Shown: positions 1 to 12,693, counted from the first letter of the stretch. The stretch is DNA of 64,000 bases from Hsuehochloa calcarea (GCA_036346395.1 CM070611.1:25988473-26052472); one strand, 5' to 3'. A program made the numbers and translations. Notes: generated from the sequence alone by a model not told the origin.

Positions 1-600
1 TTAGTGAATCTGAATTTGCTCTTCTGGAAAAGGAAAATTTTTAAGGTTCTTATATAATTAAACTGTGCCAAACTATTATCATGAGATTGTATATCAAAGA
101 CATTCTGACCTGACTATTATCACTTTAGAATCCCTTTTGATGAACTTGCTATTTTTGAAGCTTTGCTTAACTTGTGAAATTTCATCGCTTCATCTTCAAT
201 TCTCTAGCTTAGCTTTGATATATATGTCTAAACATGATCTTCTTAGCACCTTCATCCTTGATGTGTATTGAGTTATAGTAGAAATGCTAGCTTGTTCTTT
301 TGGATAATCTCCAAAGCTTCTTGTAATAAAAAAATTGAAAATACAAAAATGAAGCCACTCCATTGCATTTCATGCATGCTCCATCTTATGCTTTTTGCTT
401 ATTTCTGCATTTGTCATCTCTGGTCGAGAGGAAGATGTGATTCCTTGATGACTCCATTGTCAAAGGGATAGAATATATAACAAAAATGTTAAAAGGGGAA
501 GTTAGTTAGAGAAAAAGGGAGAAAATATTAAAAGGGGAAGTTAGTTAGAGAAAAAGGGAGAAAATAAGAATTTTTTGAAAAATGATGATCACAGTGAGGG
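1..600 (+). mobile_element. Post-pol region of SIRE-like copia element X1, left part
   Basis: This is the non-coding stretch between pol and the 3' LTR of a copia element whose body lies left of the window. It is T-rich with no ORF above 70 codons. The assignment comes from the continuation at 8762-9106, which aligns with the reverse complement of the same region in element B (47861-48150), for example around CAATGATCA..AGGTCAAAT and the shared tail before the polypurine tract. It is cut at 600 by LARD-A, which duplicated GAGGG. SIRE/Maximus elements often carry an env-like frame here; none is visible. Confidence 0.6.
483..560 (+). repeat. 39-bp direct tandem duplication
   Basis: Two nearly identical 39-bp units (483-521 and 522-560) differ at one position (TGTT versus TATT). 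The unit is purine rich, with AAAAGGGGAAG and AAAAAGGGAG blocks. It lies in the post-pol region of X1, where copia elements keep purine tracts. Confidence 0.85.
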
Positions 601-2765
601 TGTAATACCCCAAAAGTAAATCGGCGTACTAGAAGAAGTTTCAGAAGAAGGAGCTAATGGGAAAATCTGAATCGTTTTTTTCTTCATGGGGTTTTCTGTG
701 TTTTTTCAGCAACCTGGACTCTGGGCCTCAGCCCAGGGTGGCCCATGAGGGGCTGGCCAAAGGGGGTATCTCTCCCCTAAACCCTAAAACCCTTCCCCTT
801 CCCTTTTCCTCCCTGCCGCCACCCCTCCTCCCCCTCTCCAACCGGCCGCCACCCTCCTCCCTACAGTGCAGCGCTTTTGTTCGTCAGATTTGGGTAAGCT
901 CCGTACGTTTTCTGATCTTCTCACCTCTTAGAAAGTTGTATCCCTTGGTCTTAGATTTCTTTTGGCACCGAGATCATCTGATTTGGAGTTACGGTTTAGG
1001 AGATATGGTAGTTTTACCGCGACTGTCCAGGAGAGCTGACGTGATTTGGCAGATGTTCTTGTCGGGCCATTATTATTTACTTAGAGGCCGAATCTGGTAT
1101 TTTTGTCTTCTAGAATTTTGTTCCTGATGTCGTTATATTTCTTTTGGCACTGAGATCACTTGATTCCACCTTACGGTTTAGGAGATATGAATTTTTAATC
1201 GTGCGCTGTCCTGTCTGCCTGAGAATTTGGAACTGTCGGTTTGCCCCTCGGTTTTGATCTAGTTAGAGTCAGATTCAGAACTTCCAACCAACTAGGTTAT
1301 TGTAGCCCTTTAAATTATCTTTCCAAGTTGATAAAGATCATCTCAATTGGATCTGTAGATTAAAAGTTATGCCATGTTCTTTACTGCTGTTCTGAAATCT
1401 GGGCAGATATCTGTTAGTGTTTTCAACTGTTGTTTAGGCCACTGTTTTGGCCGAATCAAAGGATTCCACCAACTAGAGTTTCATAGCCTGTTACGTTAAA
1501 AGTATTTGAGCACTGGTTTCAAGTCATTCGGAGTTATAGATATTTAATTACGATTTTTCTCGTACTGCTGATCAGAAGGGCCGATATTGGCTAATTAGTT
1601 AATTCGTCATTTTGAGTTTTTGGTTATGTTGATTAGATAGAGGGTTATGGTAAAACGCTTGTAGCCACATCATAACTTATTATTCTTATTTCGATTAAAT
1701 ATTTGTGTAGGCGGTGGGGCAGGGAGTGGAGAAATTCCGTCGTTGCCTCCTAACTCGTCACAGCGCGGAAGGTAAGTATATGGTAGAGTGGTGAACAATG
1801 GGTTGTTCACCATGATCATTGATGTTACTTATCATGCTATTTATTATGCTTTCATTCAGCTTATTCTTATACATGATATTGATGACCTTGAGTGAATGAG
1901 ATTATGATAATGAGATAATGAGTAGATATTGAGTTAATGAGATGGACTATGTTGATGAATAAATAAAGATGTCGCATCATTTACATTCATCATGACATGG
2001 GTTGCATGAGCTGTCGGTGAGAAAGTCATGTAACTATTCGGTGAGGTCGGTGAGAAAGATACATGACTAGTCCGGAGAGCTCTAGATAAAATCCTACTTT
2101 GGTGGGGACTTCACGGGAGTGAAGGATAGAGTGTGTCATCGACGGTGAACACTCCGCTATACCCAGATCGGTGATGAGATGCATATGAGCATGAGCATGT
2201 TGGTGCATTCGCATATCTAAGTAAATTGTTAAATTGTGCAACTTTACCTATATGGAATATGGCTTGTTTGTTTGAGAATGACAATGGCATTAACTAAATG
2301 GATGCTGATGATAACTTTGATTATGGTTAATAAACTATTGTTTATGGCTTTATTATGTATTTGCTGAGTCTTAGACTCATTCTTGCTCTATTGTTGTTTT
2401 TAGGTGACCAGTGATGACGTTTTACTCGGGAAGGGCTAGCGCACTTGGAATCATGCACTTCACCCAATTATTTGATTCATTGGACACGAGAAAATTTTAG
2501 AATAACATGAATATTTATATATAGGACATGATGGTATTGAATAACCATAGATACCTGATTTATGTTAATCTTGGTTTATTATTTTGCTATGCTCCTAGGT
2601 CTAATCTATTTATCATTGTCATAGTGTTATGCTTGTGTTAATGCGACCCGTGGATGGGTTTTAATGTTGTTATGCTTGCTGAAATTTCACAGTGTGTTGA
2701 CGTATAATAGATGATAAGAGTAGTTTGGTGGCATTCCAGGCTCGGTGTTGGGCTGGGGTGTTACA
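601..2765 (+). repeat. 5' LTR of LARD-A
   Basis: The 2165-bp direct repeat matches 6598-8761 almost throughout. It starts TGTAATACCCC and ends GGGTGTTACA. Differences from the 3' copy cluster near GC-rich sites at 705-745 and 2010-2165. The 156-codon frame at 657-1127 lies wholly inside this repeat, and only a 63-codon piece survives in the other copy, so it is not called as a gene. Confidence 0.95.
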
Positions 2766-2767
2766 GT

Positions 2768-2779
2768 TGGTATCAGAGC
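2768..2779 (+). other. Primer binding site of LARD-A
   Basis: TGGTATCAGAGC lies two bases after the 5' LTR end. It is complementary to the 3' end of plant initiator tRNA-Met, the usual minus-strand primer for plant LTR retrotransposons. Confidence 0.95.
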
Positions 2780-5700
2780 GGGCTTCAGGTCCGTGGTGAA
2801 TAGATTAACAACTTAGTTAACCTAAAATTGCTAAAACTTGTTTTAGGACTTGTAAAATAAACCAAAATTTGATAATAGTTAATTAACTTAAAATTTTGAC
2901 ACACTGGTGCACAGTAGGATGGGAATGGGATGAGTATCGCATTTACGCTTCCGTTATGTTGTATTGATGTTTTATGTTATGAATTGGTTCTGACTACTTA
3001 TGATTTGATTATGTGATTGCTATGGGTCATGATAGTCGAGAGGTAGAGATTGTGGTTGTGGCCATAGGCATGGCCAAGTTATATCACCGTTTGTTGTATG
3101 ATAGTGGTGAAGTGTTTACATCGGGTAACTTAGTTACAGGTGTTGAGGATATATTTCTTTAGAAAAGTTGTTTTCTTCCTTGAGTTTGAATTTGATTATT
3201 CCTGTTATAGTTGCGGTTGATGAATTTTCTTGGTTAGTAATTTACAATGAGGTTGATGTATTTTCATTGGTCTTTGTTGGTTCTATTAAGTTATTATTTG
3301 TTCTCCTGACTGTTGATCTGTTGTTGTTTCTTGTGAACGTCGTTAATTTGCAATGTTGATCTTTTCACGAGAGATCTGTCTTTCTTGTTGGGAAAAAAAT
3401 GACTCATTTGTTAGCTTGGTATTTTTGATAACGAAAGTTTTCTTTTTCAAGTCTTTTAACATGTGGAAGCTTTGACCCAATGTATTTCTTTTGGGTATTT
3501 TGAGTATTGAAGTTGAATGCTTCTACATTATAAAAGAAAATATTAAAACCCTTTAGCGATGTCTTGTTGTGGTTAAGTTAAAGGTTGTAATTAAATAAAT
3601 TAATGTATATGGTATGGGTTATCAAGTTGGGTCTGTAGTGTGGTGTATAATCAATCTTAACCAAGAACCTTAGAAGGAAAGTTGATTAACTTGATGGTGT
3701 AATGTGGTAGTTCTTGATGAACTATGATTAATAGTATGGCTATACCTAATTGGATTAAAAGGAGTTATTAAGAATTGTAGAACATTGATGACTGGTATGA
3801 TCATTAAAATTATTTAGTTTTGCTAAACTTGTTGGATTAGTTGGTCTCGATGGATTAATCTTCTTGTGTGGGAAGGAAAAGTTGGGGAGATGCTAGATTA
3901 TTACCATAGTGGATATTAATCTTGGAGTTATCTTATCTGTAGATACTAGATGATTTTTTATTATGGAAGGAGTTTCTAGATAGTTATTTTAACTAGAATA
4001 ATTGGACGAATTTGGTTGCGAGTTGTTGAGACTTTTGATCGATGGAAGGCTATGATTTTGGAAGTTTTGTCGGATTTTGCAATCAAATATGAATATGAGG
4101 ATGGACATTGAACATGTATTTGTGATTGTTCATGTGATTTGAAAAGGAAAGTAGGTAGCATCTAGATTTCTTGATGAAGCCGATTGATAGCAATGATGGT
4201 TGGAGTGCAACAATTGTGTGTTGACGTTTGGTGTTGAGCATCTATAAGAGGTGAACTGTGGGATTAATTGGTGGCCTATGCTTTCATGATAGTGGAATTG
4301 TCAGACGATAGCATGTCCATAATGAAAGGGTTTCGGTATAACATTTTGATTTGTGTAGTAGATCTCTGCTAAAATAAAGTTGTTGTTGTAATAATTTGTA
4401 AGCTTTTGGTGGACTCTCGATTTGAGGACAAAATGATAAAGTAGTATGAAACAATTTGGTGAGTTTTTAGAGAGCTGCACAATGGAAGGGTAGACTATGA
4501 TGAATTTTCGTTAATAGTGTATTATTCTGGATGTTAGTAAGATTATCAGCAATAGATTGGTAGTGTGTTGTCGATTCTTATAGAAAGAAGGTAATTTGAT
4601 CGTCACTCGTGGTATCGCTCAAATGAAAATTTTTAAGTTTTGCATCCGTGATCTTTTGTAGTTCATGGTTTACGTAGTAGATGGGATTGGATTGAGCAAG
4701 TGGCTTGTTGGAAAGCTTTATTGGTTCTTAAGTGATTCATGTTATTTGGTCTTACAACTTTTCTTGTTTGAGTGGGCAACGTGACGTTATAAAAAAATTT
4801 ACTTTCTTTGTTAAAGAAAGAGTGAAGTAGAAGTATTCGAGATCGAAGTCAAGTTTTGTAACTCGCGGTTTACTTGAAGTGTGCCTAAACTTTCTATTTT
4901 TGCCCCACAGGAGTTTCTCGATTTTCAAAAGGGGTGCTTTGTTTTATTTGAGATTTCATATTCTCTTTTTGTGGGACTTGTGCCCTCAATTGGGGTCTCT
5001 GCCTTTGCTTTTCCGAGATCCTTGTTATTTGTCTATTTCTCCCGGTCTTATGATTGTTGCGAAAAGAAAATATTTTTTTCCGGGTGCTGAAAAAAAACAT
5101 TTTATTTGCCACTTCATCAAATTGTTTTACAAAATCTTATGGGGTATAGAGTGGCATCCGGTTAGTAGTAGTCAAGTATATGTTGATGTGAGACCTGATG
5201 TTGTAAGTTATTTCAAGAGCATTGGAGGAAGAATTGATTTTGTGATATAAATCTTATAGAGAATTGGATCCAAAAGGAATGATGGTCGTTGAGGTAAAAC
5301 TGATTATGTTGTTACAACTAGTAAAACCAATAGTGAATTGTAATTCAAGAACCCTTGTTCATGTCGGTGGAATATTGAAATATTCAAAAGTTTGGAACTT
5401 GGTCAATTAGTTAGAGTCTTGCGAATGTGTATGTTGCGGTCGTGTGGGTGAAACGGAATAGTGTGGTTTAGTGGGTTCAAGTTTGGTGAAGCTAATCACA
5501 TTAGGCAGTTACTTGATTAGTGAGGAATGTTGATATTAATGATTGAGGATATTGTTTGGATTCCAGGAATTTTAGTTATCCGATCAAAGAATTTCCTATC
5601 AAGTATACCAGAAGTTCATTGTAAGAGTCTTAAAGGTTGAATCTGGGCTTTACATTTTTATGGTAGACCTTTGGTCACACAATGAGTGTGTGTAAAGAAA

Positions 5701-6584
5701 GTGGAATAATAGAGTTTCCTGAGTAGTGGAATGATCATTGATAGAACATTTCTGATGTAGTACATGAGCGTGTGTACTGAGGATTCTGAGTTGTTCTTGA
5801 AAATTAGAGGTAATGTGATTGTGTGGGATCTATTTTGTGGCGCTTTGGGTGCCTTCAATCAAATTAATGTTGATTAGTAGAATAAGATACCTAGAGTAAT
5901 TAGAGGATTCAATGGAGCCTCTTCACAATGGTGTTAATGATGTATTTCAGTTTGAGCATAATTTGAGGATGTTCAATTAAAAGGTTTAAGCTCATGTGGT
6001 ATGCGATGAATTCGAATTCCAAGGTTCGAGAGAAATTTTACTCCTAAAAGAGAAACTGAGGAAAAGGATGTTTCCTCGGTTAGTGAAGCGTTTTCCTGAT
6101 TTCGTTTGAGTTATGTGTTGTTAACTGTTGTTTTCCGCAATTTGAGTTGGTGTTGTGTTGGCATGTCTGATTCATTTTAATTCAGACAAACCAAAAGAAG
6201 TATTTGAGTTGGGTATTCGAGTGGTTTCTTCTTTGGCTGTCGTGGTGTACATTCGTAAACTGCCTATTTAGAAAATGGATTTGTTTTCGTGTTGAAATGT
6301 CAAATTTTGGGATTTAACCTTTTTGGTGGAGAGTTAGTATTGCGTGGATGCGATGAGGACTCTCTAGTTCCAGTTGGATTCTCTTGGTTTCGAAAATTTC
6401 AGAAATTTGGAAGTTGGCATATCGCGTTGACCGTCTCGAGTCCTTATCACGAAATCGCATCGTTTGGTGTGCTCGAGTGTTAAGTGAGTAATCGAGCAAT
6501 TCCAAGCTTGGGATATCGTTATTTCATTCGATGCAGATTTCTTTCGGGAAGATCGGTGAGTAGATTCGGGGTCGAATCCTGTTT
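2780..6584 (+). mobile_element. Non-coding internal region of LARD-A
   Basis: No gag, protease, RT or integrase motif is visible in any frame. Frames such as 4879-5250 and 3168-3359 are short, hydrophobic and unrecognised. The + strand is strongly depleted in C relative to G: by eye 6 C versus 16 G in 3661-3720, and 5 C versus 18 G in 4441-4500. The region may be heavily eroded retroelement sequence or unrelated filler packaged between functional LTRs. Confidence 0.75.
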
Positions 6585-6597
6585 GAGGGGGGTAGAA
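6585..6597 (+). other. Polypurine tract of LARD-A
   Basis: GAGGGGGGTAGAA directly precedes the 3' LTR. It would prime plus-strand DNA synthesis and fixes the + orientation of the element. Confidence 0.9.
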
Positions 6598-8761
6598 TGT
6601 AATACCCCAAAAGTAAATCGGCGTACTAGAAGAAGTTTCAGAAGAAGGAGCTAATGGGAAAATCTGAATCGTTTTTTTCTTCATGGGGTTTTCTGTGTTT
6701 TTCAAGAACTGGACTCGGGCCTCGGCCAGGGTGGCCCATGAGGGGCTGGCCAAAGGGGTATCTCTCCCCTAAACCCTAAAACCCTTCTCCTTCCCCTTTC
6801 CCTCCCTGCCGCCACCCCTCCTCCCCTCTCCAACCGCCGCCACCCTCCTCCCTCAGATGCAGCGCTTTTGTTCGTCCGATTTGGGTAAGCTCCGTACGTT
6901 TTCTGATCTTCTCACCTCTTAGAAAGTTGTATCCCTTGGTCTTAGATTTCTTTTGGCACCGAGATAATCTGATTTGGAGTTACGGTTTAGGAGATATGGT
7001 AGTTTTACCGCGACTGTCCAGGAGAGCTGACGTGATTTGGCAGATGTTCTTGTCGGGCCATTATGATTTACTTAGAGGCCGAATCTGGTATTTTTGTCTT
7101 CTAGAATTTTGTTCCTGATGTCGTTATCTTTCTTTTGGCACTGAGATCACTTGATTCCACCTTACGGTTTAGGAGATATGAATTTTTAATCGCGCGCTGT
7201 CCTGTCTGCCTGAGAATTTGGAACTGTTGGTTTTCCCCTCGGTTTTGATCTAGTTAGAGTCAGATTCAGAACTTCCACCCAACTAGGTTATTGTAGCCCT
7301 TTAAATTATATTTCCAAGTTGATAAATATCATCTCAATTGGATCTGTAGATTAAAAGTTATGCCATGTTCTTTACTGCTGTTCTGAAATCTGGGCAGATA
7401 TCTGTTAGTGTTTTCAACTGTTGTTTAGGCCACTGTTTTGGCCGAATCAAAGGATTCCACCAACTAGAGTTTCATAGCCTGTTACGTTAAAAGTATTTGA
7501 GCACTGGTTTCAAGTCATTCGGAGTTATAGATATTTAATTACGATTTTTCTCGTACTGCTGATCAGAAGGGCCGATATTGGCTAATTAGTTAATTCGTCA
7601 TTTTGAGTTTTTGGTTATGTTGATTAGATAGAGGGTTATGGTAAAACGCTTGTAGCCACGTCATAACTTATTATTCTTATTTCGATTAAATATTTGTGTA
7701 GGCGGTGGGGCAGGGAGTGGAGAAATTCCGTCGTTGCCTCCTAACTCGTCACAGCGCGGAAGGTAAGTATATGGTAGAGTGGTGAACAATGGGTTGTTCA
7801 CCATGATCATTGATGTTACTTATCATGCTATTTATTATGCTTTCATTCAGCTTATTCTTATACATGATATTGATGACCTTGAGTGAATGAGATTATGATA
7901 ATGAGATAATGAGTAGATATTGAGTTAATGAGATGGACTATGTTGATGAATAAATAAAGATGTCGCATCATTTACATTCATCATGACATGGGTTGCATGA
8001 GCCAGGTCGGTGAGAAAGTCATGTAACTATTCCGGTGAGGTCGGTGAGAAAGATACATGACTAGTCCGGAGAGCTCTAGATAAAATCCTACTTTGGTGGG
8101 GACTTCACGGGAGTGAAGGATAGAGTGTGTCATCGACGGGTGAACACTCCGCTATACCCCAGATCGGTGATGAGATGCATATGAGCATGAGCATGTTGGT
8201 GCATTCGCATATCTAAGTAAATTGTTAAATTGTGCAACTTTACCTATATGGAATATGGCTTGTTTGTTTGAGAATGACAATGGCATTAACTAAATGGATG
8301 ATGATGATAACTTTGATTATGGTTAATAAACTATTGTTTATGGCTTTATTATGTATTTGCTGAGTCTTGGACTCATTCTTGCTCTATTGTTGTTTTTAGG
8401 TGACCAGTGATGACGTTTTACTCGGGAAGGGCTAGCGCACTTGGAATCATGCACTTCACCCAATTATTTGATTCATTGGACACGAGAAAATTTTAGAATA
8501 ACATGAATATTTATATATAGGACATGATGGTATTGAATAACCATAGATACCTGATTTATGTTAATCTTGGTTTATTATTTTGCTATGCTCCTAGGTCTAA
8601 TCTATTTATCATTGTCATAGTGTTATGCTTGTGTTAATGCGACCCGTGGATGGGTTTTAATGTTGTTATGCTTGCTGAAATTTCACAGTGTGTTGACGTA
8701 TAATAGATGATAAGAGTAGTTTGGTGGCATTCCAGGCTCGGTGTTGGGCTGGGGTGTTACA
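6598..8761 (+). repeat. 3' LTR of LARD-A
   Basis: The 2164-bp copy of 601-2765 has the same TG...CA ends. GAGGG follows immediately as the right target-site duplication. A diverged relative of this LTR lies at about 58400-60141, sharing the GTTGCCTCCTA...CGCGGAAGG block and the TGCTGAGTCT block near the 3' end. Confidence 0.95.
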
Positions 8762-9106
8762 GAGGGGGTGCATCTAATTTGCATTTTTATGATCTTATTT
8801 TCATTTCTGAACTTGAATTGCAACTCTTGGAAACTCACAATGATCAAAGGTCAAATTGAACTATTGTTCTTTCATATGGACCTTTATTGAGATTTTTTAC
8901 TCTTCTATGGAAATTAAAGTTTTCTTACTCTCTTTTGTCTTATCTCACTTGCCTATACTAATATGAAGCCAACTTGGTCATTTTCATTGCGTTCTATTGC
9001 TATTGGACTAAGTTGTGCCTTTGCACAAAAACGTTGAGTTTTTTCATCTTCAAACATCAAACTTTTATTTTTGAAAAATTGCCAATGTGTTCATCAAGGA
9101 GGAGAT
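8762..9106 (+). mobile_element. Post-pol region of copia X1, right part, with polypurine tract
   Basis: This continues 1-600 after LARD-A. It aligns with the reverse complement of B at 47861-48150 (TTTCATATGGACCT, CTTATCTCACTTGC, CCAATGTGTTCATCAAGG). The last bases, AAGGAGGAGAT (9096-9106), are the polypurine tract; the B counterpart is AAGGGGGAGAT. The alignment with B fixes the LTR start at 9107. Confidence 0.8.
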
Positions 9107-10120
9107 TGTGGATATTACGGAGATATGCTCATGATCTTACAATGATGATACAATTAGCATTGGTGTCGAGATTTTGTCGAAACACTCATCTTCGGCGAAG
9201 TTTAGGAAAATCGGTATGACCGCAGATGACGAGCGGTACTACCGCAGCGCGGTATGACCGTAAATTAAGAAGCGGTACTACCGCAGCGTGGTATGATCAG
9301 ATTCTAGTTGGCGGTATGTTTTTTCCAAAGCACGTGTTTTGGGAGCTTCTTCTTTCCTGAAAAACGGTATAACCGCATTTTGTGAGCGGTACTAACGCAA
9401 TGCGGTAATACTAATGTTACATGGCGATATGACCGATTTTATCCTGTTTCGCTGGCCAGCTTGTTGGCGATGTTTGCAGGTTAGGTCAATCTCACAGGTT
9501 TCAGTTCATATGTGTTGCATGATGCATGTTTTGACTAACGTGAGTCAAGTTGAGAATAACTTATTCTCGGAATCGATTTCTTGGTCTATTGTTGTGCAGG
9601 AGGCTTGGAGGTCAATGACGGTCGATGGCGAGATTGATCAGGACTAGGCATGGAAAGCTGAGGTCCAGAATGATCGAGGATGCCGAGTGAAGTCAGTTAC
9701 TCAAGCATGGCACAAAATGGACAAGGATGATCGAACGAGATGTTTGGTGCGACGGGTTGCATCAAGCAACGCAGGGGTCGGTGCAAGTGCTATGGTGGTT
9801 TCGCTAGGAGCTAGATAGGAGGGAGTTGCCGACATGAAGAGATCTGTTGATCAACCTAAATGTGGAGAAGCATGGGATTGCTTCATGAAGATTGAACTTA
9901 GTCTTCGGAGAAGAATCGAGAAGGGGTAATTTGGTAATTTCACTAAAATACCGCCTTAATGGCTTTTGGTTAAACCGTGGCGCAAGACGACGCAAGGAGA
10001 GGTGGTTTAGGTCTAGAAAAGATGAAGACAACGCTTTGAGAAGCGCGCGTGAGTGAAACTCATTTGTATGTGGGTTTAACGGTTGCCCGTTTGGGATGTC
10101 TCTCTAGAAGCTGGCCTCCA

Positions 10121-10130
10121 ATATAAAAGG
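10121..10130 (+). promoter_or_regulatory. TATA box of X1 LTR
   Basis: ATATAAAAGG occupies the same place as CTATAAAAGG at 36681-36690 in the X2 LTR. Both follow a CCTCCA motif. It is the probable core promoter of the LTR. Confidence 0.7.
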
Positions 10131-10465
10131 GAAGTGTGCTGGTTGTGCACCTCCCAACCCTTGAACCTAGAAACCCTAGTTTGTGTTTTAGAGATATGAG
10201 AGGAAAGTGGAGAGGTTAGGGCTCTTGGGAGTTGGATTGATTGCGTTCTCAAGTGCTGAGATTTTGTTCTCCATGATGGTGTGGCTGTAAACCATCATTA
10301 ATCTCAAATCAATCCAAACAAGATTTCTTAAGATGGATATCCTTTTGTTCTTGCCCTCTCTTTGGTGAAATTTGGATTTTTGATGATCCCTTGGTTTTTC
10401 TTTTGTTTCTTGTGGTGATTTTGCTTGCTATGACATGTGAGAATGCATCTAGGATCATCTTGATC

Positions 10466-10470
10466 ATCCT
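10466..10470. repeat. Left target-site duplication of element C
   Basis: ATCCT precedes the LTR terminus TGTGAGGACC at 10471. The matching ATCCT is at 34686-34690, right after the opposite terminus. Removing 10471-34690 restores a continuous X1 LTR (...GATCATCCT then TTACTCACGAGCAAG). Confidence 0.95.
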
Positions 10471-12693
10471 TGTGAGGACCCCGGTTTATTAAGCTTGCAA
10501 TGCTTAGTCACCAATTGACCCTAGCATCACAAACAAAATAACCCGTGTCTTCGAAATATGTAAACTTCCCAGAAATGCAGTATACACACCCCTTTACAAA
10601 ATTCATGCATCAATTCCATTCAAGACATAGAACCAAAGCAACACTTAACAAATTAAAAGACATACAAGTAGAGTTATTACAAAAGGGAGGCCGACCGGTC
10701 AAAAGACATACAATTAACTAATTAGACAGCAGAAGCGAAATGCCATAAGATGACGATAAACAAAAGAGCCAATTAGTGTGCCTTTACCCACAAAGCAACC
10801 AACCGGACCACCAAGCTAGTCGTCAAACCCGCAGCACATCTCACAAAAGTAAGACCCTTGGGGCTCACCTTCCTTCTCTGCAACAAATAGTTAAGCAAAG
10901 AAAATGAGTACAAAAATTGTACTCCGCAAGACTTACGTGTAGAGTAACAGATCTATACATAGCTACATGCAAGCTTACTTAAGTGGGGGCTATATGTTTC
11001 ATTTTCAGCACAAAGCAGTCTTTATTTGCAATAAAGTAGTACATTTAAAAACAAGTTTACAATCTGTTTTTATAGATCAAATAATAGTAAATGACAACAA
11101 AATAACAATAAATAGATGACTTTACAAATTAACAAAGCACAAGTGCTGGACATAATGGAATAGTAATTAGATTTGTGTGATCAAGATCATCGACTAAGTC
11201 GATGACCGCCCAAAACTACCGATAGCTAAGCATGTTAATCAATATTAACCCGTAATCTACTAAGTGACAAGAGCCCATCCAACGAACTCCAGTCACAGCA
11301 AATAACCTAGGCTCAGGTAGTAGAGGAATATCATTTACCCACAGATTATGCAACTATAGGATCAACTAATCAAACCATAATTTAACAACAAAATAGCAAC
11401 GCATACATACAAGTTGCAATCAATATATTAGACTTGAAAATACTGGGATTAACATGATCAAACTGTTTTCCTTGCTGAAGTTGCTCGTTAAGTTGCTGAG
11501 GATCACTCTCGTTAGCAATGTGCGCATCGGAACCTAACGAAAGAAGTCGAAAGTACAATAAGAACGAATAATATCGAAAAGATCCAAAAATGCAACTTCA
11601 TCCAAAAATCATGAAAACTTCACAGAAGGTAGAGCATGATTTTAGGTGAATTTATCAATAATAATCAATTGATTTGGATGCTCTATGCAAAAGTTATGAC
11701 AGTTTGAAAGTCAGTTTTCCAGAAAATGCAAATAAATTATCTAAAACTTTCGCAAAATTTTCTAGAGTAGTGGTGGACATGTGGGTTACAAAAATGGATA
11801 GAGAGTATTATTACATGACTAAAATAATTTGGTTTATCTCATATTTATTATTTCTGAAAGAGTTATGAATTTTCAAAGTTATTAGCAATTTATAATGTAT
11901 TAATAATTCAATTTTGGAGCACTCTCCACAAAATATGTTTTCTGAGATAGTGACAAGGTGGAATCCTATTTTATAATAAAGTTAATTAAAAATGAAAAAT
12001 AACAAAAGTGGTCTCACTGTTCTGGAGTTAAAATGAATTAGTTATTATATTTTGAAGTTTATTACCCTTTTTCAGTTCACAAATAATTCTTCTCGGGAAA
12101 GTCCTAAATTAAATCGACGTGGACGAACCTGGGCCGTTGATCTTGGATCCAACGGTCCAAGTCCACAGGAGAATGGCGCACGCGCCCGCGCGAGATCGAC
12201 CGATGTGGGCCGTCGATGTTGCATCCGACGGTCCACATTGAACTGCGCGCGGCGCGTTTGGAGTCACACGCGGGAAACGGGGCGACGACTATGGACCGTT
12301 GATCTCGAGATGGACGGCTCGCAACAAACGCTACGCAACGCACATTGTACACTCCCGACAACGCGTTCGATGCACTCCACGGCGACTCGCCGGCGATTCA
12401 CGCCACGGCGGCGCAAACCGAGGCCACCTACGGGTGCGTAATAGCGATGTGCACCTGCTGGTGCCACCCACATCTCCGGCGGTGGATCGGAACGACGACG
12501 CGTTGGCGAGGAGTGGCGGTGCTACGCACGACCAACGATGACAATGCAATTGAGCTCCGCAGTAGGTCATTCAAGCGGTGCCAGAGCATCTAGGGGCTAC
12601 GGTGATGCTACCTGGAGGACGTGGACGAACAGAGATGGTCGTGGCAGTACCGGCGATGAAATTCCACGACGGCGGCAAAGGCGACAACGTGGA
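10471..12693 (-). repeat. 3' LTR of element C, distal segment
   Basis: 10471-11120 matches 31468-32117 of the other LTR. 11121-11957 has no partner in the 5' LTR but matches the C-like LTR at 62640-63430 (reverse complement). From about 11958 it matches 32624-33355 again. Three imperfect palindromes of the CCGTTGATC...GATCCAACGG type lie near 12134, 12209 and 12294. The overlapping frames at 12052-12874 on both strands are GC-rich LTR sequence, not genes. Confidence 0.9.
12689..12693. repeat. Left target-site duplication of element D
   Basis: GTGGA here and at 23944-23948 flank element D. The empty site is visible in the sister LTR near 33355-33362 (ACGTGGAGAAGG), which directly confirms the insertion. 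Confidence 0.96.

Larger units (their letters stand above)
601..8761 (+). mobile_element. Complete non-coding LTR retrotransposon (LARD-A)
   Basis: The element has two about 2.16-kb LTRs, a primer binding site, a polypurine tract and a perfect 5-bp target duplication, GAGGG (596-600 and 8762-8766). Both LTRs begin TGTAATACCCC and end GGGTGTTACA, a terminal signature common in grass gypsy elements. The 3.8-kb internal region has no gag or pol match; its longest frame is 123 codons and unrecognised. This is the definition of a large retrotransposon derivative, which must be mobilised in trans by an autonomous gypsy element. The LTRs differ by few substitutions, suggesting a fairly recent insertion. 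It sits in the post-pol region of copia X1. Confidence 0.93.
9107..10470 (+). mobile_element. 3' LTR of copia X1, first part
   Basis: The LTR starts TGTGGATATTAC, as in B (TGTGGATATC). It contains an array of short palindromes of the form CGGT-n-ACCG at 9210-9415, a TATA box (ATATAAAAGG, 10121-10130) and a leader resembling that of X2. It is interrupted at 10470 by element C, which duplicated ATCCT, and resumes at 34686. The 3' LTR without insertions is about 1.83 kb, close to the 1.89 kb of B. No coding frame is convincing. Confidence 0.85.

Noticed and set aside
657..1127. 156-codon frame at the start of LARD-A LTR
   Set aside because: The same place in the 3' LTR keeps only 63 codons, and there is no family match.
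2766..2790. tRNA-Met gene fragments at TGGTATCAGAGC sites
   Set aside because: These are primer binding sites next to LTR ends, only 12-17 bases long; no cloverleaf is present.
4879..5250. 123-codon hydrophobic frame inside LARD-A
   Set aside because: No recognisable motif, alternative frames of similar size overlap it, and the composition is strongly skewed.
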